DNA from: Puniceicoccales bacterium
GTDB taxonomy: Bacteria > Verrucomicrobiota > Verrucomicrobiia > Opitutales > JAIRLM01
Assembly (NCBI GenBank): GCA_031281635.1
Contig: JAITFC010000041.1
Location: 1-9,345 of the forward strand
DNA: 9,345 nucleotides
Direction of reading: 5' to 3'
How positions within the stretch are numbered: position 1 is the first letter of the stretch; each line of letters starts with the position of its first letter. A model generated the notes under the pieces. It did not search any database. It was given only the letters and a program-made list of their open reading frames with translations, and was not told where the DNA came from. This document shows positions 1 to 6,268 of this stretch, one piece after another. Position numbers and translations under genes: made by a program.

Positions 1-1046
1 TGGAAGACATACGTTTGCAAGTGGGGCGGACTGGTGTTGTCACTCCCGTGGCTGAGCTGCAACCGGTTTCTTTGGCCGGTTCCGTAATTCGCCACGCTAC
101 ACTGCACAACGCCAGTGAGATAGCACGACGAGATCTGCGCATTGGCGACACCGTTGTTCTGGAAAAAGCCGGAGAAGTCATTCCTGCCGTGCTGGCTGCG
201 GTCCCTGAGTTGCGTCCACAAAATTCCACTCCCTACCAATATCCCGACCGTTGCCCGGCCTGTTCTAGCGTGCTAGTACGCATTGCCGGAGAAGTGGCCT
301 ATCGCTGCCTAAATCCGGATTGCCCGCCGCAAATTTCTCGCCGTCTTGCACATTTTGCGTCGAAATCCGCTCTGGACATTGCATCTCTTGGGCCGCAGCG
401 AATCGAACAACTGCTTCAAAGTGGTCTTGTGCGGCATTTTGCGGATATTTTTCGACTTACCGCAGAACAATTAATAAGTCTTCCACGCAGCGGGGAAAAA
501 TTGGCCCAGCGGCTGTTACACGGCATCGAAGAAGCAAAAACTCGACCACTGTGGCGGCTAGTACACGGCCTCGGGATCCCCCATGTTGGCGCGGAAACGG
601 CGAAGGAATTGGCAAGGAGTTGGCCGTCTATGTCGTTGCTGATGAATGCTGATGAGGCAGATTTCCGCCAATGCGATGGAATTGGAGATATCGTCGCAGC
701 AAGTATTTCGCAATTTTTTCAGAATGCGAACAATCGGAAACTTGTGGAGGAATTGGAGGGCATGGGTCTTGGCAGCACCGTAGTTGATGCAGTAAAAATT
801 ATTCACCATGAACGATTTTTCGGAAAAAACTTTGCCATCACGGGCAGTTTTGCGCAATTTACCCGCGAGGAGTTGAAACGGCTCATTGAGCAGCGCGGCG
901 GAACCGTAAGGGCGGCACTTTCCGGGAAAATTGATTTCCTTCTGTGCGGCGAAAATCCAGGGTCAAAGATAGAAGAAGCACAAAGAACAAATGTACAAAT
1001 AATTGATGCACAGACGCTTCTCGCGTGGCTGTCAGGAAATTTTTAA
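1..1046 (+). CDS. ligA: NAD+-dependent DNA ligase, C-terminal part (5' end outside window)
   Basis: LigA seals nicks in duplex DNA during replication and repair, using NAD+. The frame is open to the left edge and reads EDIRLQVGRTGVVTPVAEL, the usual junction into the OB fold, so the adenylation domain with its catalytic lysine lies outside. Numbering from the TTG at 15, which is internal and not a start, the order is: OB fold (about 1-75); a four-cysteine zinc finger (C80, C83, C98, C103); the helix-hairpin-helix region (about 115-235) with HGLGIPHVG and CDGIGDIVA; and a BRCT domain (about 267-343) with GKNFAITGSF and GENPGSKIEEAQ. All C-terminal domains are present and intact and the gene ends in TAA. 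It converges on plsC with 66 bases between, where I see no clear terminator. The identity is secure. Confidence 0.97.
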   Translation, partial: EDIRLQVGRTGVVTPVAELQPVSLAGSVIRHATLHNASEIARRDLRIGDTVVLEKAGEVIPAVLAAVPELRPQNSTPYQYPDRCPACSSVLVRIAGEVAYRCLNPDCPPQISRRLAHFASKSALDIASLGPQRIEQLLQSGLVRHFADIFRLTAEQLISLPRSGEKLAQRLLHGIEEAKTRPLWRLVHGLGIPHVGAETAKELARSWPSMSLLMNADEADFRQCDGIGDIVAASISQFFQNANNRKLVEELEGMGLGSTVVDAVKIIHHERFFGKNFAITGSFAQFTREELKRLIEQRGGTVRAALSGKIDFLLCGENPGSKIEEAQRTNVQIIDAQTLLAWLSGNF

Positions 1047-1112
1047 AATTTTAATTGCCGTTAGACCCATAAAATATTCTTGAAAACCTTATCTCTTGCG
1101 TGGGGAAAAATT

Positions 1113-1796
1113 TTACAGACGTCTGGGCGAGTGAGTTCTGCCTGATTCGAAGAATGTTTTCAACTGTGCGATGCGTTCCATCAAAAACTGGGAAATCAGG
1201 ACATAGCGCTGCGGGTCTTGCGGGCCAGGGTCATAGGCATCCGGCAAAAGAGCTTTCCCGTAGACGACGCGCACTGGAGAAAACCAATTAGGCCATTTTT
1301 TTTGACGATTGAATGCGGCGAACGTGCCGTCGATATAGGCTGGGACGACAGGAACTTGTGCCAATGCCGCGACCATAGCAGCGCCGCGCTTCGGAGGCTG
1401 CAACTGGCCGTCCGGGGAACGGCTGCCCTCGGGAAATAGTAGCACGGACTGATTTTCTCGCAGTAATTTGATGACCGTTCTGATGGCGCCGAGGTCGTTG
1501 CCGCCTTCAAGGTCGACGGGAATCGTCAGGAAACGTTCGAACATCCATGCCCAGACTCCCTTGCGAAAGAGCGTTTTCCGCGCAAAGGAAAATGTGCAGC
1601 GGCGGCCACCGATCACAGCGGCCGGGGGGTCGAGAAAACTGGCATGGTTGGCGACGATGAGGCAGGGACCATGGTGGGGAACATTTTCTTCGCCAAAAAC
1701 TTCGTAGTGAAATAGGTCCTCCAAAATCATGCGGCAGAACCATCGGCCAATGGCGAAAATAATGGGAGGATCGAAATTATCGCGGGGAACTTTCAT
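1113..1796 (-). CDS. plsC: 1-acyl-sn-glycerol-3-phosphate acyltransferase (PlsC family)
   Basis: Members of this family move an acyl chain to lysophosphatidic acid to make phosphatidic acid, the precursor of membrane phospholipids, at the inner face of the cytoplasmic membrane. The 227-residue length is normal. Visible motifs are the catalytic NHxxxxD box (NHASFLDP, H51 and D56), the glycerol-phosphate binding FPEGSRS (121-127) and VPVVPAYIDG (148-157). A hydrophobic stretch near the N-terminus (about 11-30) could anchor it to the membrane. The ATG at 1796 is well supported: an AAGGAGG sits six bases upstream (1803-1809 on the plus strand). The start overlaps the end of cmk by 20 bases, so the two are probably co-transcribed and translationally coupled. 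Acyl specificity cannot be read from the sequence, and other acyl acceptors are possible in this superfamily. Confidence 0.93.
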   Translation of the reverse strand: MKVPRDNFDPPIIFAIGRWFCRMILEDLFHYEVFGEENVPHHGPCLIVANHASFLDPPAAVIGGRRCTFSFARKTLFRKGVWAWMFERFLTIPVDLEGGNDLGAIRTVIKLLRENQSVLLFPEGSRSPDGQLQPPKRGAAMVAALAQVPVVPAYIDGTFAAFNRQKKWPNWFSPVRVVYGKALLPDAYDPGPQDPQRYVLISQFLMERIAQLKTFFESGRTHSPRRL

Positions 1797-2694
1797 GGCT
1801 TTCCTCCTTCAGGCGTGCTTGAAGCAACTGCACCACGTCCTCGGCAGACAAATTCGTGCCATCGATCAGCCAAACGTCTTGCGCCATGCGCATTTGTCCC
1901 TCGTCGCGTCTATCCCGGCCCTCGACGTCGTCACATATGCCTTCCAACGCCCTTCGCCGCACGCGCTCCTTCGTATCAACGAACAAATAGGCACGCACTT
2001 GCGCCTCGGGAAAAACTGCACTGCCAATGTCACGTCCTTCGATGACCATCCCACGAAAACCGGCTGATAGTACGGCAAAAGGTAGTTGCCGGTTGTATTC
2101 GCGGAGAAATGCACGCACTTCCGGGATGGCTGCGTAGTCCGGGATCGAAAAATTAATTTCCTGCCGCCTCAGTTCTTCTGGAGTTATGACGTTCCCGTCC
2201 AAGGAAAAGTGGGCGTAGCAACCGTGAAAAAGTGTTGTGGGACGCAGCTGGGAGAGTAAATTTATCAGGGCACTTCGGTCGCCGGCAGCAATATTTTTTC
2301 GTAAAAATAGTTGCGTCAAAATGCGATAATGCTCTCCCGTAGAAACAAAAGCGAAATTACAACGTTCCGCGAGCATCCGCGCCGTTGTCGTTTTTCCGGA
2401 ACCAGCCCCGCCGTCGATGGCGACGATGATAAAGTTCTCTCTCCGCAGCCATTGCCCTAGAAAATTCTCGCCATTTTTCGCGCCGTTGAGCTGCATCTCT
2501 AAAAACTCCTTTGCCCGCTGCCGTTCCATAACCTCATAACTCTCGTAAGGGACGCATAAATCCCAGTTAATCGCACACGGAGTGCAGGTTGCCAAAATGG
2601 CGGGGACGATCTGCTGTCCGAGTAAACGCACGTCTTCGGAGGAAGCTCGGCAAATTCTGTCCGCTGTCAAGGTCGATTCGTGGCCAATTGGCAT
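1777..2694 (-). CDS. cmk: Cytidylate kinase with an N-terminal extension
   Basis: Cytidylate kinase phosphorylates CMP and dCMP with ATP in the cytoplasm, recycling pyrimidine nucleotides. The kinase body has the P-loop GGAGSGKT (95-102), the nucleotide-site segment STGEHYR (118-124, usually DTGxxYR, so the Asp is Ser here), the insert with LDGNVITPEE, the box IEGRDIGSAVFPEA (218-231), a lid with RDRRD (260-264) and a closing LIDGTNLSAEDVV. The frame is 305 residues against about 220-230 for the family, because about 90 residues precede the P-loop. I do not recognise that extension. The ATG at 2694 has only a distant GGAG. An ATG at residue 56 is an alternative but would still leave about 40 extra residues. 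The gene is the first of a two-gene unit with plsC. Confidence 0.92.
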   Translation of the reverse strand: MPIGHESTLTADRICRASSEDVRLLGQQIVPAILATCTPCAINWDLCVPYESYEVMERQRAKEFLEMQLNGAKNGENFLGQWLRRENFIIVAIDGGAGSGKTTTARMLAERCNFAFVSTGEHYRILTQLFLRKNIAAGDRSALINLLSQLRPTTLFHGCYAHFSLDGNVITPEELRRQEINFSIPDYAAIPEVRAFLREYNRQLPFAVLSAGFRGMVIEGRDIGSAVFPEAQVRAYLFVDTKERVRRRALEGICDDVEGRDRRDEGQMRMAQDVWLIDGTNLSAEDVVQLLQARLKEESHESSPR

Positions 2695-2749
2695 TTTTTC
2701 GGGTCAATGACTCCAGCGTTTGAGCTGTGCAACTAGCTTGGCCGCAACG

Positions 2750-2777
2750 GCTATGGCACCCAAATTGCCACTGTCAA
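2750..2777 (-). promoter_or_regulatory. Possible cmk-plsC promoter
   Basis: On the minus strand a perfect TTGACA (plus positions 2772-2777) is followed after 16 bases by CATAGC, a poor -10 (three of six matches). It lies about 55 bases ahead of the cmk ATG at 2694. The -35 is convincing and the -10 is not. Confidence 0.25.
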
Positions 2778-2797
2778 AAAAAAGTTAAAATCTATCA

Positions 2798-2824
2798 TTG
2801 ACAAACGTTGAGGCGCAAAATACT
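2798..2824 (+). promoter_or_regulatory. Possible promoter for the small-gene cluster
   Basis: A perfect TTGACA at 2798-2803 is followed after 15 bases by AATACT (2819-2824, four of six matches to TATAAT), or after 17 bases by the weaker TACTGC. The transcript would begin just ahead of the GGAGG of the gene at 2843. The -35 forms an inverted pair with the minus-strand TTGACA at 2772-2777. Confidence 0.35.
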
Positions 2825-2832
2825 GCGGCACC

Positions 2833-2837
2833 GGAGG
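2833..2837 (+). promoter_or_regulatory. Shine-Dalgarno that fixes the start at 2843
   Basis: GGAGG is followed by five bases and then ATG. It selects the ATG at 2843 over the in-frame TTG at 2798, which instead forms part of a -35 element. Confidence 0.75.
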
Positions 2838-2842
2838 TTATT

Positions 2843-3115
2843 ATGATAAAGACTAAAAGAGATGAGGTATACGTAAATTATCCGATGGAAGGTGTGTTGG
2901 TACATTGGATAACGAATAATTTTGCAACAAATCCTGCAACTGCAGTTGAAGTACGAACTTCTATTGTCAGCGCCATGAAGATGTTAAAAGAACCACCTAC
3001 CCGCCGGAATGTTGAGTCTTATTGCGAAGAAATAGCAACAACCGTAAATGCAATCTTTGCGAACAATGGAATTACTTCATCGGTCGCTGCTAAGATTTCA
3101 TTTTTCAAAATATAA
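2843..3115 (+). CDS. Small hypothetical protein, 90 residues
   Basis: I do not recognise this protein. It starts MIKTKRDEVYVNYPMEGV and ends in TAA. It is soluble in character, with no membrane segment or signal peptide. The middle and end look helical and carry two cysteine-poor amphipathic stretches (about 28-50 and 58-80) separated by a KEPPTRR turn. Good coding evidence is the GGAGG at 2833-2837 with ideal spacing, an uninterrupted frame, and its place as the first of three rightward genes. A weak resemblance of its C-terminal helices to the start of the third gene (both have an A-x-G-V/I...A-x-I pattern) hints at common origin but is too short to rely on. It could be a chaperone, a partner or a regulator of the membrane-hairpin genes downstream; nothing in it decides. 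Confidence 0.7.
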   Translation: MIKTKRDEVYVNYPMEGVLVHWITNNFATNPATAVEVRTSIVSAMKMLKEPPTRRNVESYCEEIATTVNAIFANNGITSSVAAKISFFKI

Positions 3116-3163
3116 ATGTGTTAAAGTTTTTTAGATAATGAGAAATCCACATCCGCCGGCGGT

Positions 3164-3169
3164 GAGGAG
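3164..3169 (+). promoter_or_regulatory. Shine-Dalgarno ahead of the gene at 3179
   Basis: GAGGAG lies nine bases before a TTG (3179) and 15 bases before an ATG (3185) in the same frame. Spacing favours the TTG and codon preference favours the ATG. A GC-rich palindrome, CCGCCGGCGG, ends two bases upstream and could affect access to the site. Confidence 0.5.
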
Positions 3170-3178
3170 TTTTTTTAT

Positions 3179-3757
3179 TTGGCTATGCCGGAAAGTGTAG
3201 AGGAATCAGTTCCTCTGCCATATTGCAAATGTCTTTTTTTCTGGACAAAGTTGATTTTTTATGCACGGATCGTCCGCATGGGTGCGGCAGTTGTTGGTAG
3301 GGGTTTTTTGGATGCCTACAATCGTATTTTGGATCTTTATCAGTCTGAATCTGATCCAGTTACGAAGGTCAGGTTGCTTGATATGGCAAAAACGCTCTCC
3401 GACCAAGCATTTTATGCGACGGTGTGCGGTGATTCGAAAGCGCTCAAGGGGATTTTTTTAGCCATTCCGCAGCTCATCAATCCGCATTTGACGGCTGCTG
3501 AAAGAAATGAAATTCTAACGCAGCTTGGACAAAATCTTAATGAAATTGTTGTCGCTGAAACTAAAAAAGACCGCGCTTACGCTTTTGCTGCAACATCGGC
3601 GGTTGGTGCAATGACTGCAGTTTCAGGAGTTGTTGCTGTCGGGAGAGGATTTGCTGTTCTTTCCGGTGCCTCTATGGCCATGTTAGCTATCCCAGGATTC
3701 GGATTGATTTTCGCTGGCGCTGCTGCGCTCGTTGTAGGCATCAAAGAATTTTTGTAA
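3179..3757 (+). CDS. Hypothetical protein with C-terminal glycine-rich hydrophobic hairpin
   Basis: No family is recognised for this 192-residue frame. Its N-terminus has a short hydrophobic run (CLFFWTKLIFYARIV, 18-32). Next comes a helical, mixed-charge body (about 44-132), with YNRILDLYQSESDP and TAAERNEILTQLGQNLNEI. It ends in a hydrophobic region of about 55 residues (133-187) rich in Gly and Ala, split by a single Arg and a PGFG turn, as in a paired membrane hairpin. It ends two residues after Lys-Glu. Such a bilobed segment is seen in chlamydial inclusion-membrane (Inc) proteins and in the hairpin of pore-forming colicins. The resemblance is one of shape only. The start is either the TTG at 3179 or the ATG at 3185. 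The next gene begins 12 bases after its TAA. Confidence 0.72.
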   Translation: MAMPESVEESVPLPYCKCLFFWTKLIFYARIVRMGAAVVGRGFLDAYNRILDLYQSESDPVTKVRLLDMAKTLSDQAFYATVCGDSKALKGIFLAIPQLINPHLTAAERNEILTQLGQNLNEIVVAETKKDRAYAFAATSAVGAMTAVSGVVAVGRGFAVLSGASMAMLAIPGFGLIFAGAAALVVGIKEFL

Positions 3758-3764
3758 AAGGAGG
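3758..3764 (+). promoter_or_regulatory. Strong Shine-Dalgarno that reveals the start at 3770
   Basis: AAGGAGG lies one base inside and just after the TAA of the preceding gene and five bases before an ATG at 3770. It shows that a translated frame was meant to begin here, although that frame meets a TGA 48 codons later. Confidence 0.8.
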
Positions 3765-3769
3765 TTGCT

Positions 3770-4288
3770 ATGCTTGCTTGTGTGGAAAAAAGACAGCGGG
3801 AGTTCGAGGCGGATTGTCCTGCGTATCTCTACAGCTTTGAGGTCTCTCAAACGCTAATCGTTATGATTTATTGCGGAAGACCGCGTAGCAGAGATATGAT
3901 TAGAGGAATGGTGTGAGGACTTCTTGCCGATGGAGTTGCCGTTGAACGCATCGCTGAAATTGTCGTAGCCGAAATTCCGAATTTTCCAAAAGAGCCGAAA
4001 GATATGTCTTTGCCGGAGCTTGCGTGGTACCACCGAGGTACGTTGACTAAAATATTTGCTTTGTCAGCACTATGTTCTGGTGTTTTTGGTGTGTCCGGTT
4101 ATCTCTCGTCTGGCGTTGTAATTGCTGCATGCGGTGCTGCGGGAGGATTTTTTGCGGGAATAGCTATTTACTCGCTGTTTTATCTCATATTCGGTGGTAA
4201 TGATAGCGAAGATGACGAGACGCAACCGGACTGGAACACTGTTGTGAACGAAGGTGTTGGTACTTCACGCCGACTAGGGATGCAGTGA
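3770..4288 (+). pseudogene. Third small gene, interrupted by an in-frame TGA
   Basis: From the ATG at 3770 the frame reads MLACVEKRQREFEAD for 48 codons, then meets TGA at 3914-3916. It continues open in the same frame (GLLADGVAVERIAEIVVAEI) to a TGA at 4286-4288. The total is 172 codons, with no shift of frame needed. The downstream part has an ATG at 4004 and could be made alone as a 94-residue product: MSLPELAWYH, a hydrophobic pair (17-36 and 37-63, with Gly-rich GAAGGFFAG), then an acidic tail (NDSEDDETQPDW). The architecture echoes the gene before it: a helical N-terminal part plus a membrane hairpin. The family is unknown. A recent nonsense mutation is the simplest reading. A sequencing error, stop readthrough or restart at 4004 are alternatives; there is only a weak purine run ahead of 4004. 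Confidence 0.65.
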
Positions 4289-4306
4289 TTTTTGGGAAAA
4301 TTGCAA

Positions 4307-4385
4307 TAGACCCATTGCAAAATTCAGAAAAATCGACCGAAAAGCGGCCTAGATGCCAAAGTTCAAGAATTGTGCAACGGGTCTA
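4307..4385 (+). mobile_element. MITE-like element with terminal inverted repeats and TA flanks
   Basis: GACCCATTGCAAAATTC (4309-4325) and GAATTGTGCAACGGGTC (4367-4383) are inverted repeats of 17 bases with two mismatches. They enclose 41 bases with no coding capacity. Both ends are flanked by TA (4307-4308 and 4384-4385), as left by elements that duplicate a TA target. The ends resemble in style the TTGCAAAA-bearing ends of some IS5-family elements, so a non-autonomous derivative is a fair guess; the parent IS is not in the window. It sits between the interrupted gene and the CPBP protease. The structure is clear; calling it mobile is inference. Confidence 0.6.
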
Positions 4386-4447
4386 ATTTTCGCTTGCCTT
4401 TCGCCGCGTGTCATCGATTGTTCGGCGTGGACGAGCAGAAATGGACC

Positions 4448-5248
4448 ATGTTGTTCATGGGGCCGCAGTTATTTTTTGGTTGTTGCATGCTCATTGGGCA
4501 TTGGTGGTGGCGCGTTGGCCAAAGAAGTGAAAGTTTTTCGCCCTTTTGGAAGGCCTCCCGCGAGCAATTTTTCTGTTTTCTGTGCATTTGCTACGCGATT
4601 TTTCACATGCTTCCGTCGTTTTTCGATTATATCTTCGCATTTGTCGACATCGAACAGCATTTCTACGCAGTATCATTTCTCTGCCAATTGTTTCTATTGC
4701 TATTTCTATGCCGAACGGTGCGCCGCAATGCATTCTCTTTTGCAGATGGGTTGCAAATTTATATGAAGCCGATGGAGCGTGTTTTGCGTTCCTGTGGCGC
4801 CTATTTGCGTGGCGTACCTATCCTGTTTGTTGTCAGTGCCATTTGGATGTTTTTCCTCGTTTTGTTGGACAATTGCGGCATGCCCATTTCCTTTGGAGTG
4901 CAGGGTTTACTCGCTGACCTGGAAGACGCTTCACCAATTTTCATCATTGAATCGGTCTTTATCGCCAGTGTTGTCGCTCCAATCAGCGAGGAATTGCTGT
5001 TTCGCGGAGCGTTGTACCGATACGGGAAAATGCATCTTAGCGCAGTGTCTTCTGCGTTAATTACAAGTTTCTTGTTTGCACTTCTGCATTGGAATTTATG
5101 CGCATTTCTCCCACTATTCGTACTCAGCTTACTTCTGACTCGCACCTATGAACGCACTGGCAACATTGCTCCTTGCATCGGATTCCATGCGCTGTTTAAT
5201 TTCAACAACATTGCGCTCACGTTACTCACTTTCAAATATTTTCCATAA
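4448..5248 (+). CDS. CPBP-family intramembrane metalloprotease (CAAX protease / Abi type)
   Basis: This is a polytopic inner-membrane protein of 266 residues from the ATG at 4448. The family includes eukaryotic Rce1, and in bacteria some members act in bacteriocin immunity or protein processing. All three conserved active-site motifs are present (numbered from 4448): EE with R four residues on (SEELLFRGALYR; E181, E182, R186), FALLH (H214) and HALFNFN (H247, N251). About six to eight hydrophobic segments are visible. The N-terminus is unsure. The frame is open back to 4310, through the right end of the MITE, with a TTG at 4370 and a GTG at 4427, and none has a good Shine-Dalgarno. The ATG at 4448 begins a natural membrane segment (MLFMGPQLFFGCCML). 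The substrate is unknown. Confidence 0.87.
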   Translation: MLFMGPQLFFGCCMLIGHWWWRVGQRSESFSPFWKASREQFFCFLCICYAIFHMLPSFFDYIFAFVDIEQHFYAVSFLCQLFLLLFLCRTVRRNAFSFADGLQIYMKPMERVLRSCGAYLRGVPILFVVSAIWMFFLVLLDNCGMPISFGVQGLLADLEDASPIFIIESVFIASVVAPISEELLFRGALYRYGKMHLSAVSSALITSFLFALLHWNLCAFLPLFVLSLLLTRTYERTGNIAPCIGFHALFNFNNIALTLLTFKYFP

Positions 5249-5253
5249 TTTCG

Positions 5254-5282
5254 TTGACACGCCCGCTGAATGGGCTTAGAAT
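5254..5282 (+). promoter_or_regulatory. Near-consensus sigma-70 promoter
   Basis: TTGACA (5254-5259), exactly 17 bases, then TAGAAT (5277-5282, five of six matches). This is the best promoter in the window. It lies six bases after the CPBP stop codon. Transcription should begin near 5289, which is also the first possible start codon of the next gene. Confidence 0.72.
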
Positions 5283-5288
5283 CGGGGC

Positions 5289-6158
5289 GTGGGTATATAT
5301 TTCTCCGGCAATGTGTTGTATAATACCCATTTGTTAGTCCAATCACGATGCGCAAATCCCTCGACAAATCCCCAAGAACCAACGGCGCCTCCTCCAACAG
5401 GACGGCTAGCATTTAACCTCGCTGAAGATGGATGCATACGGACTTTGACCCTCACAGAGGGGGGAGGCTTAAAAGATTTTTTTCAGGCAGAAAAACTGCT
5501 GCTTGGTGAAGGATTCATAGCATGGTGCAGCGCAGCTTTTGCGTCCATATATCATTATGGCATTCTTGGACGCAACTCAATAAGCTACTCAATTATTAAC
5601 CTGCCACCACCTCCAATAGAGCTCGACCACGGGGCGATTGCGGAACGTCGCAGGACACTGGAGAGACAGTTGAATTCTTCGTTTAACGCTGCGTGTGGTG
5701 GGGCAAGTCTTTTTGTGGGAATTTTGCACATTCAAGCACTCCAAGGAACGTTGGCGCAGGCCATGATGCGTAGACGTCCGCAGACCAATATGATGTTGGA
5801 TTTCAGAATAAACAGAGAAGTTGTCGAACCAATAATAGCTATGTCGCATGGCTTGCGCACACCTATTCTGCTTGCTTTTAACCCAACCCATGAGAATATC
5901 CTATGCTGGTCGTTGCCAACCAGTGATCGTGCTAGGGGAAGTGGATATATTAGAGATGGCGCTGTCGTCGTTAGCGTTAGTAATGAAGATGCGGCAGACG
6001 CAGCAAACGCTTGCGGATTTGAATTTGACCCAAGCACAGGAACAGCCACAAGGAGAACATCGGGCGGTGTTGTTGAACGTATCACCTTCATGCATCGCCG
6101 ATTAAACGATAATCCCAGTGCCGACATATCATTCATCGATGGCCTTAATGCTGAATAA
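5289..6158 (+). CDS. Unrecognised protein, up to 289 residues, no ATG start
   Basis: I do not recognise the family. The frame opens after a TAG at 5277 and ends in TAA at 6158. Its first in-frame ATG is codon 159, so translation must use GTG or TTG (5289, 5313, 5316 or 5331), and no Shine-Dalgarno is visible. The N-terminal 40 residues are low in order (NPSTNPQEPTAPPPTG). The rest looks globular: RLAFNLAEDGCIRTLTL (39-55), weakly hydrophobic stretches near 76-98 and 138-157, a PPPP turn at 106, an arginine-rich helix (117-126), then a mixed alpha/beta end with GAVVVSVSNEDAADAA. There is no clear signal peptide or membrane span. A secreted effector with a disordered leader is possible but unproven. 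A separate ATG at 5348 in another frame stops after 22 codons; a frameshift joining it is an alternative. It converges on the large autotransporter gene. Confidence 0.65.
   Translation: MGIYFSGNVLYNTHLLVQSRCANPSTNPQEPTAPPPTGRLAFNLAEDGCIRTLTLTEGGGLKDFFQAEKLLLGEGFIAWCSAAFASIYHYGILGRNSISYSIINLPPPPIELDHGAIAERRRTLERQLNSSFNAACGGASLFVGILHIQALQGTLAQAMMRRRPQTNMMLDFRINREVVEPIIAMSHGLRTPILLAFNPTHENILCWSLPTSDRARGSGYIRDGAVVVSVSNEDAADAANACGFEFDPSTGTATRRTSGGVVERITFMHRRLNDNPSADISFIDGLNAE
5290..5329 (+). other. Inverted repeat at the 5' end of the transcript
   Basis: TGGGTAT (5290-5296) pairs with ATACCCA (5323-5329) across 26 bases, right at the predicted transcript start. It could fold in the RNA and cover the possible start codons GTG 5289, GTG 5313 and TTG 5316. 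The stem is only seven base pairs, so its significance is uncertain. It contains a perfect TATAAT (5319-5324) that has no good -35. Confidence 0.35.
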
Positions 6159-6268
6159 AAGTTTTTGAAAATAAATAAAAAGAGAGACGCGACCAAGTTC
6201 GCCAATCTCCTTTGGAATCATGCGGGAGTGTGCATTTTGAGCAACGTTCCCACTGGCCTCGCCCTATT

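Noticed and set aside
1062..1078. TAGACCCATAAAAT between ligA and plsC, as a second MITE end.
   Set aside because: Only the first nine bases match the element end, there is no partner repeat nearby, and chance cannot be excluded.
3152..3177. GC palindrome CCGCCGGCGG followed by seven T, as a terminator after the 90-residue gene.
   Set aside because: The perfect palindrome leaves only a three-base-pair stem once a loop is allowed, and the T run is eight or more bases away, with the next gene's Shine-Dalgarno between them.
3770..4309. Reassignment of TGA to tryptophan, which would turn the broken gene into one frame ending at TAG 4307.
   Set aside because: About thirty Trp codons in the other genes are all TGG and none of those long frames contains an in-frame TGA, so reassignment is unlikely.
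4353..4766. A 137-residue plus-strand frame starting with ATG inside the MITE.
   Set aside because: It overlaps the CPBP gene in another frame, lacks a family resemblance, and the CPBP frame carries the conserved motifs.
6168..6202. Weak hairpin (GCGA/TCGC) with a T-rich run on the minus strand, as a terminator for the autotransporter gene.
   Set aside because: The stem is only four base pairs and is eight bases from the T-rich run, too weak to call.
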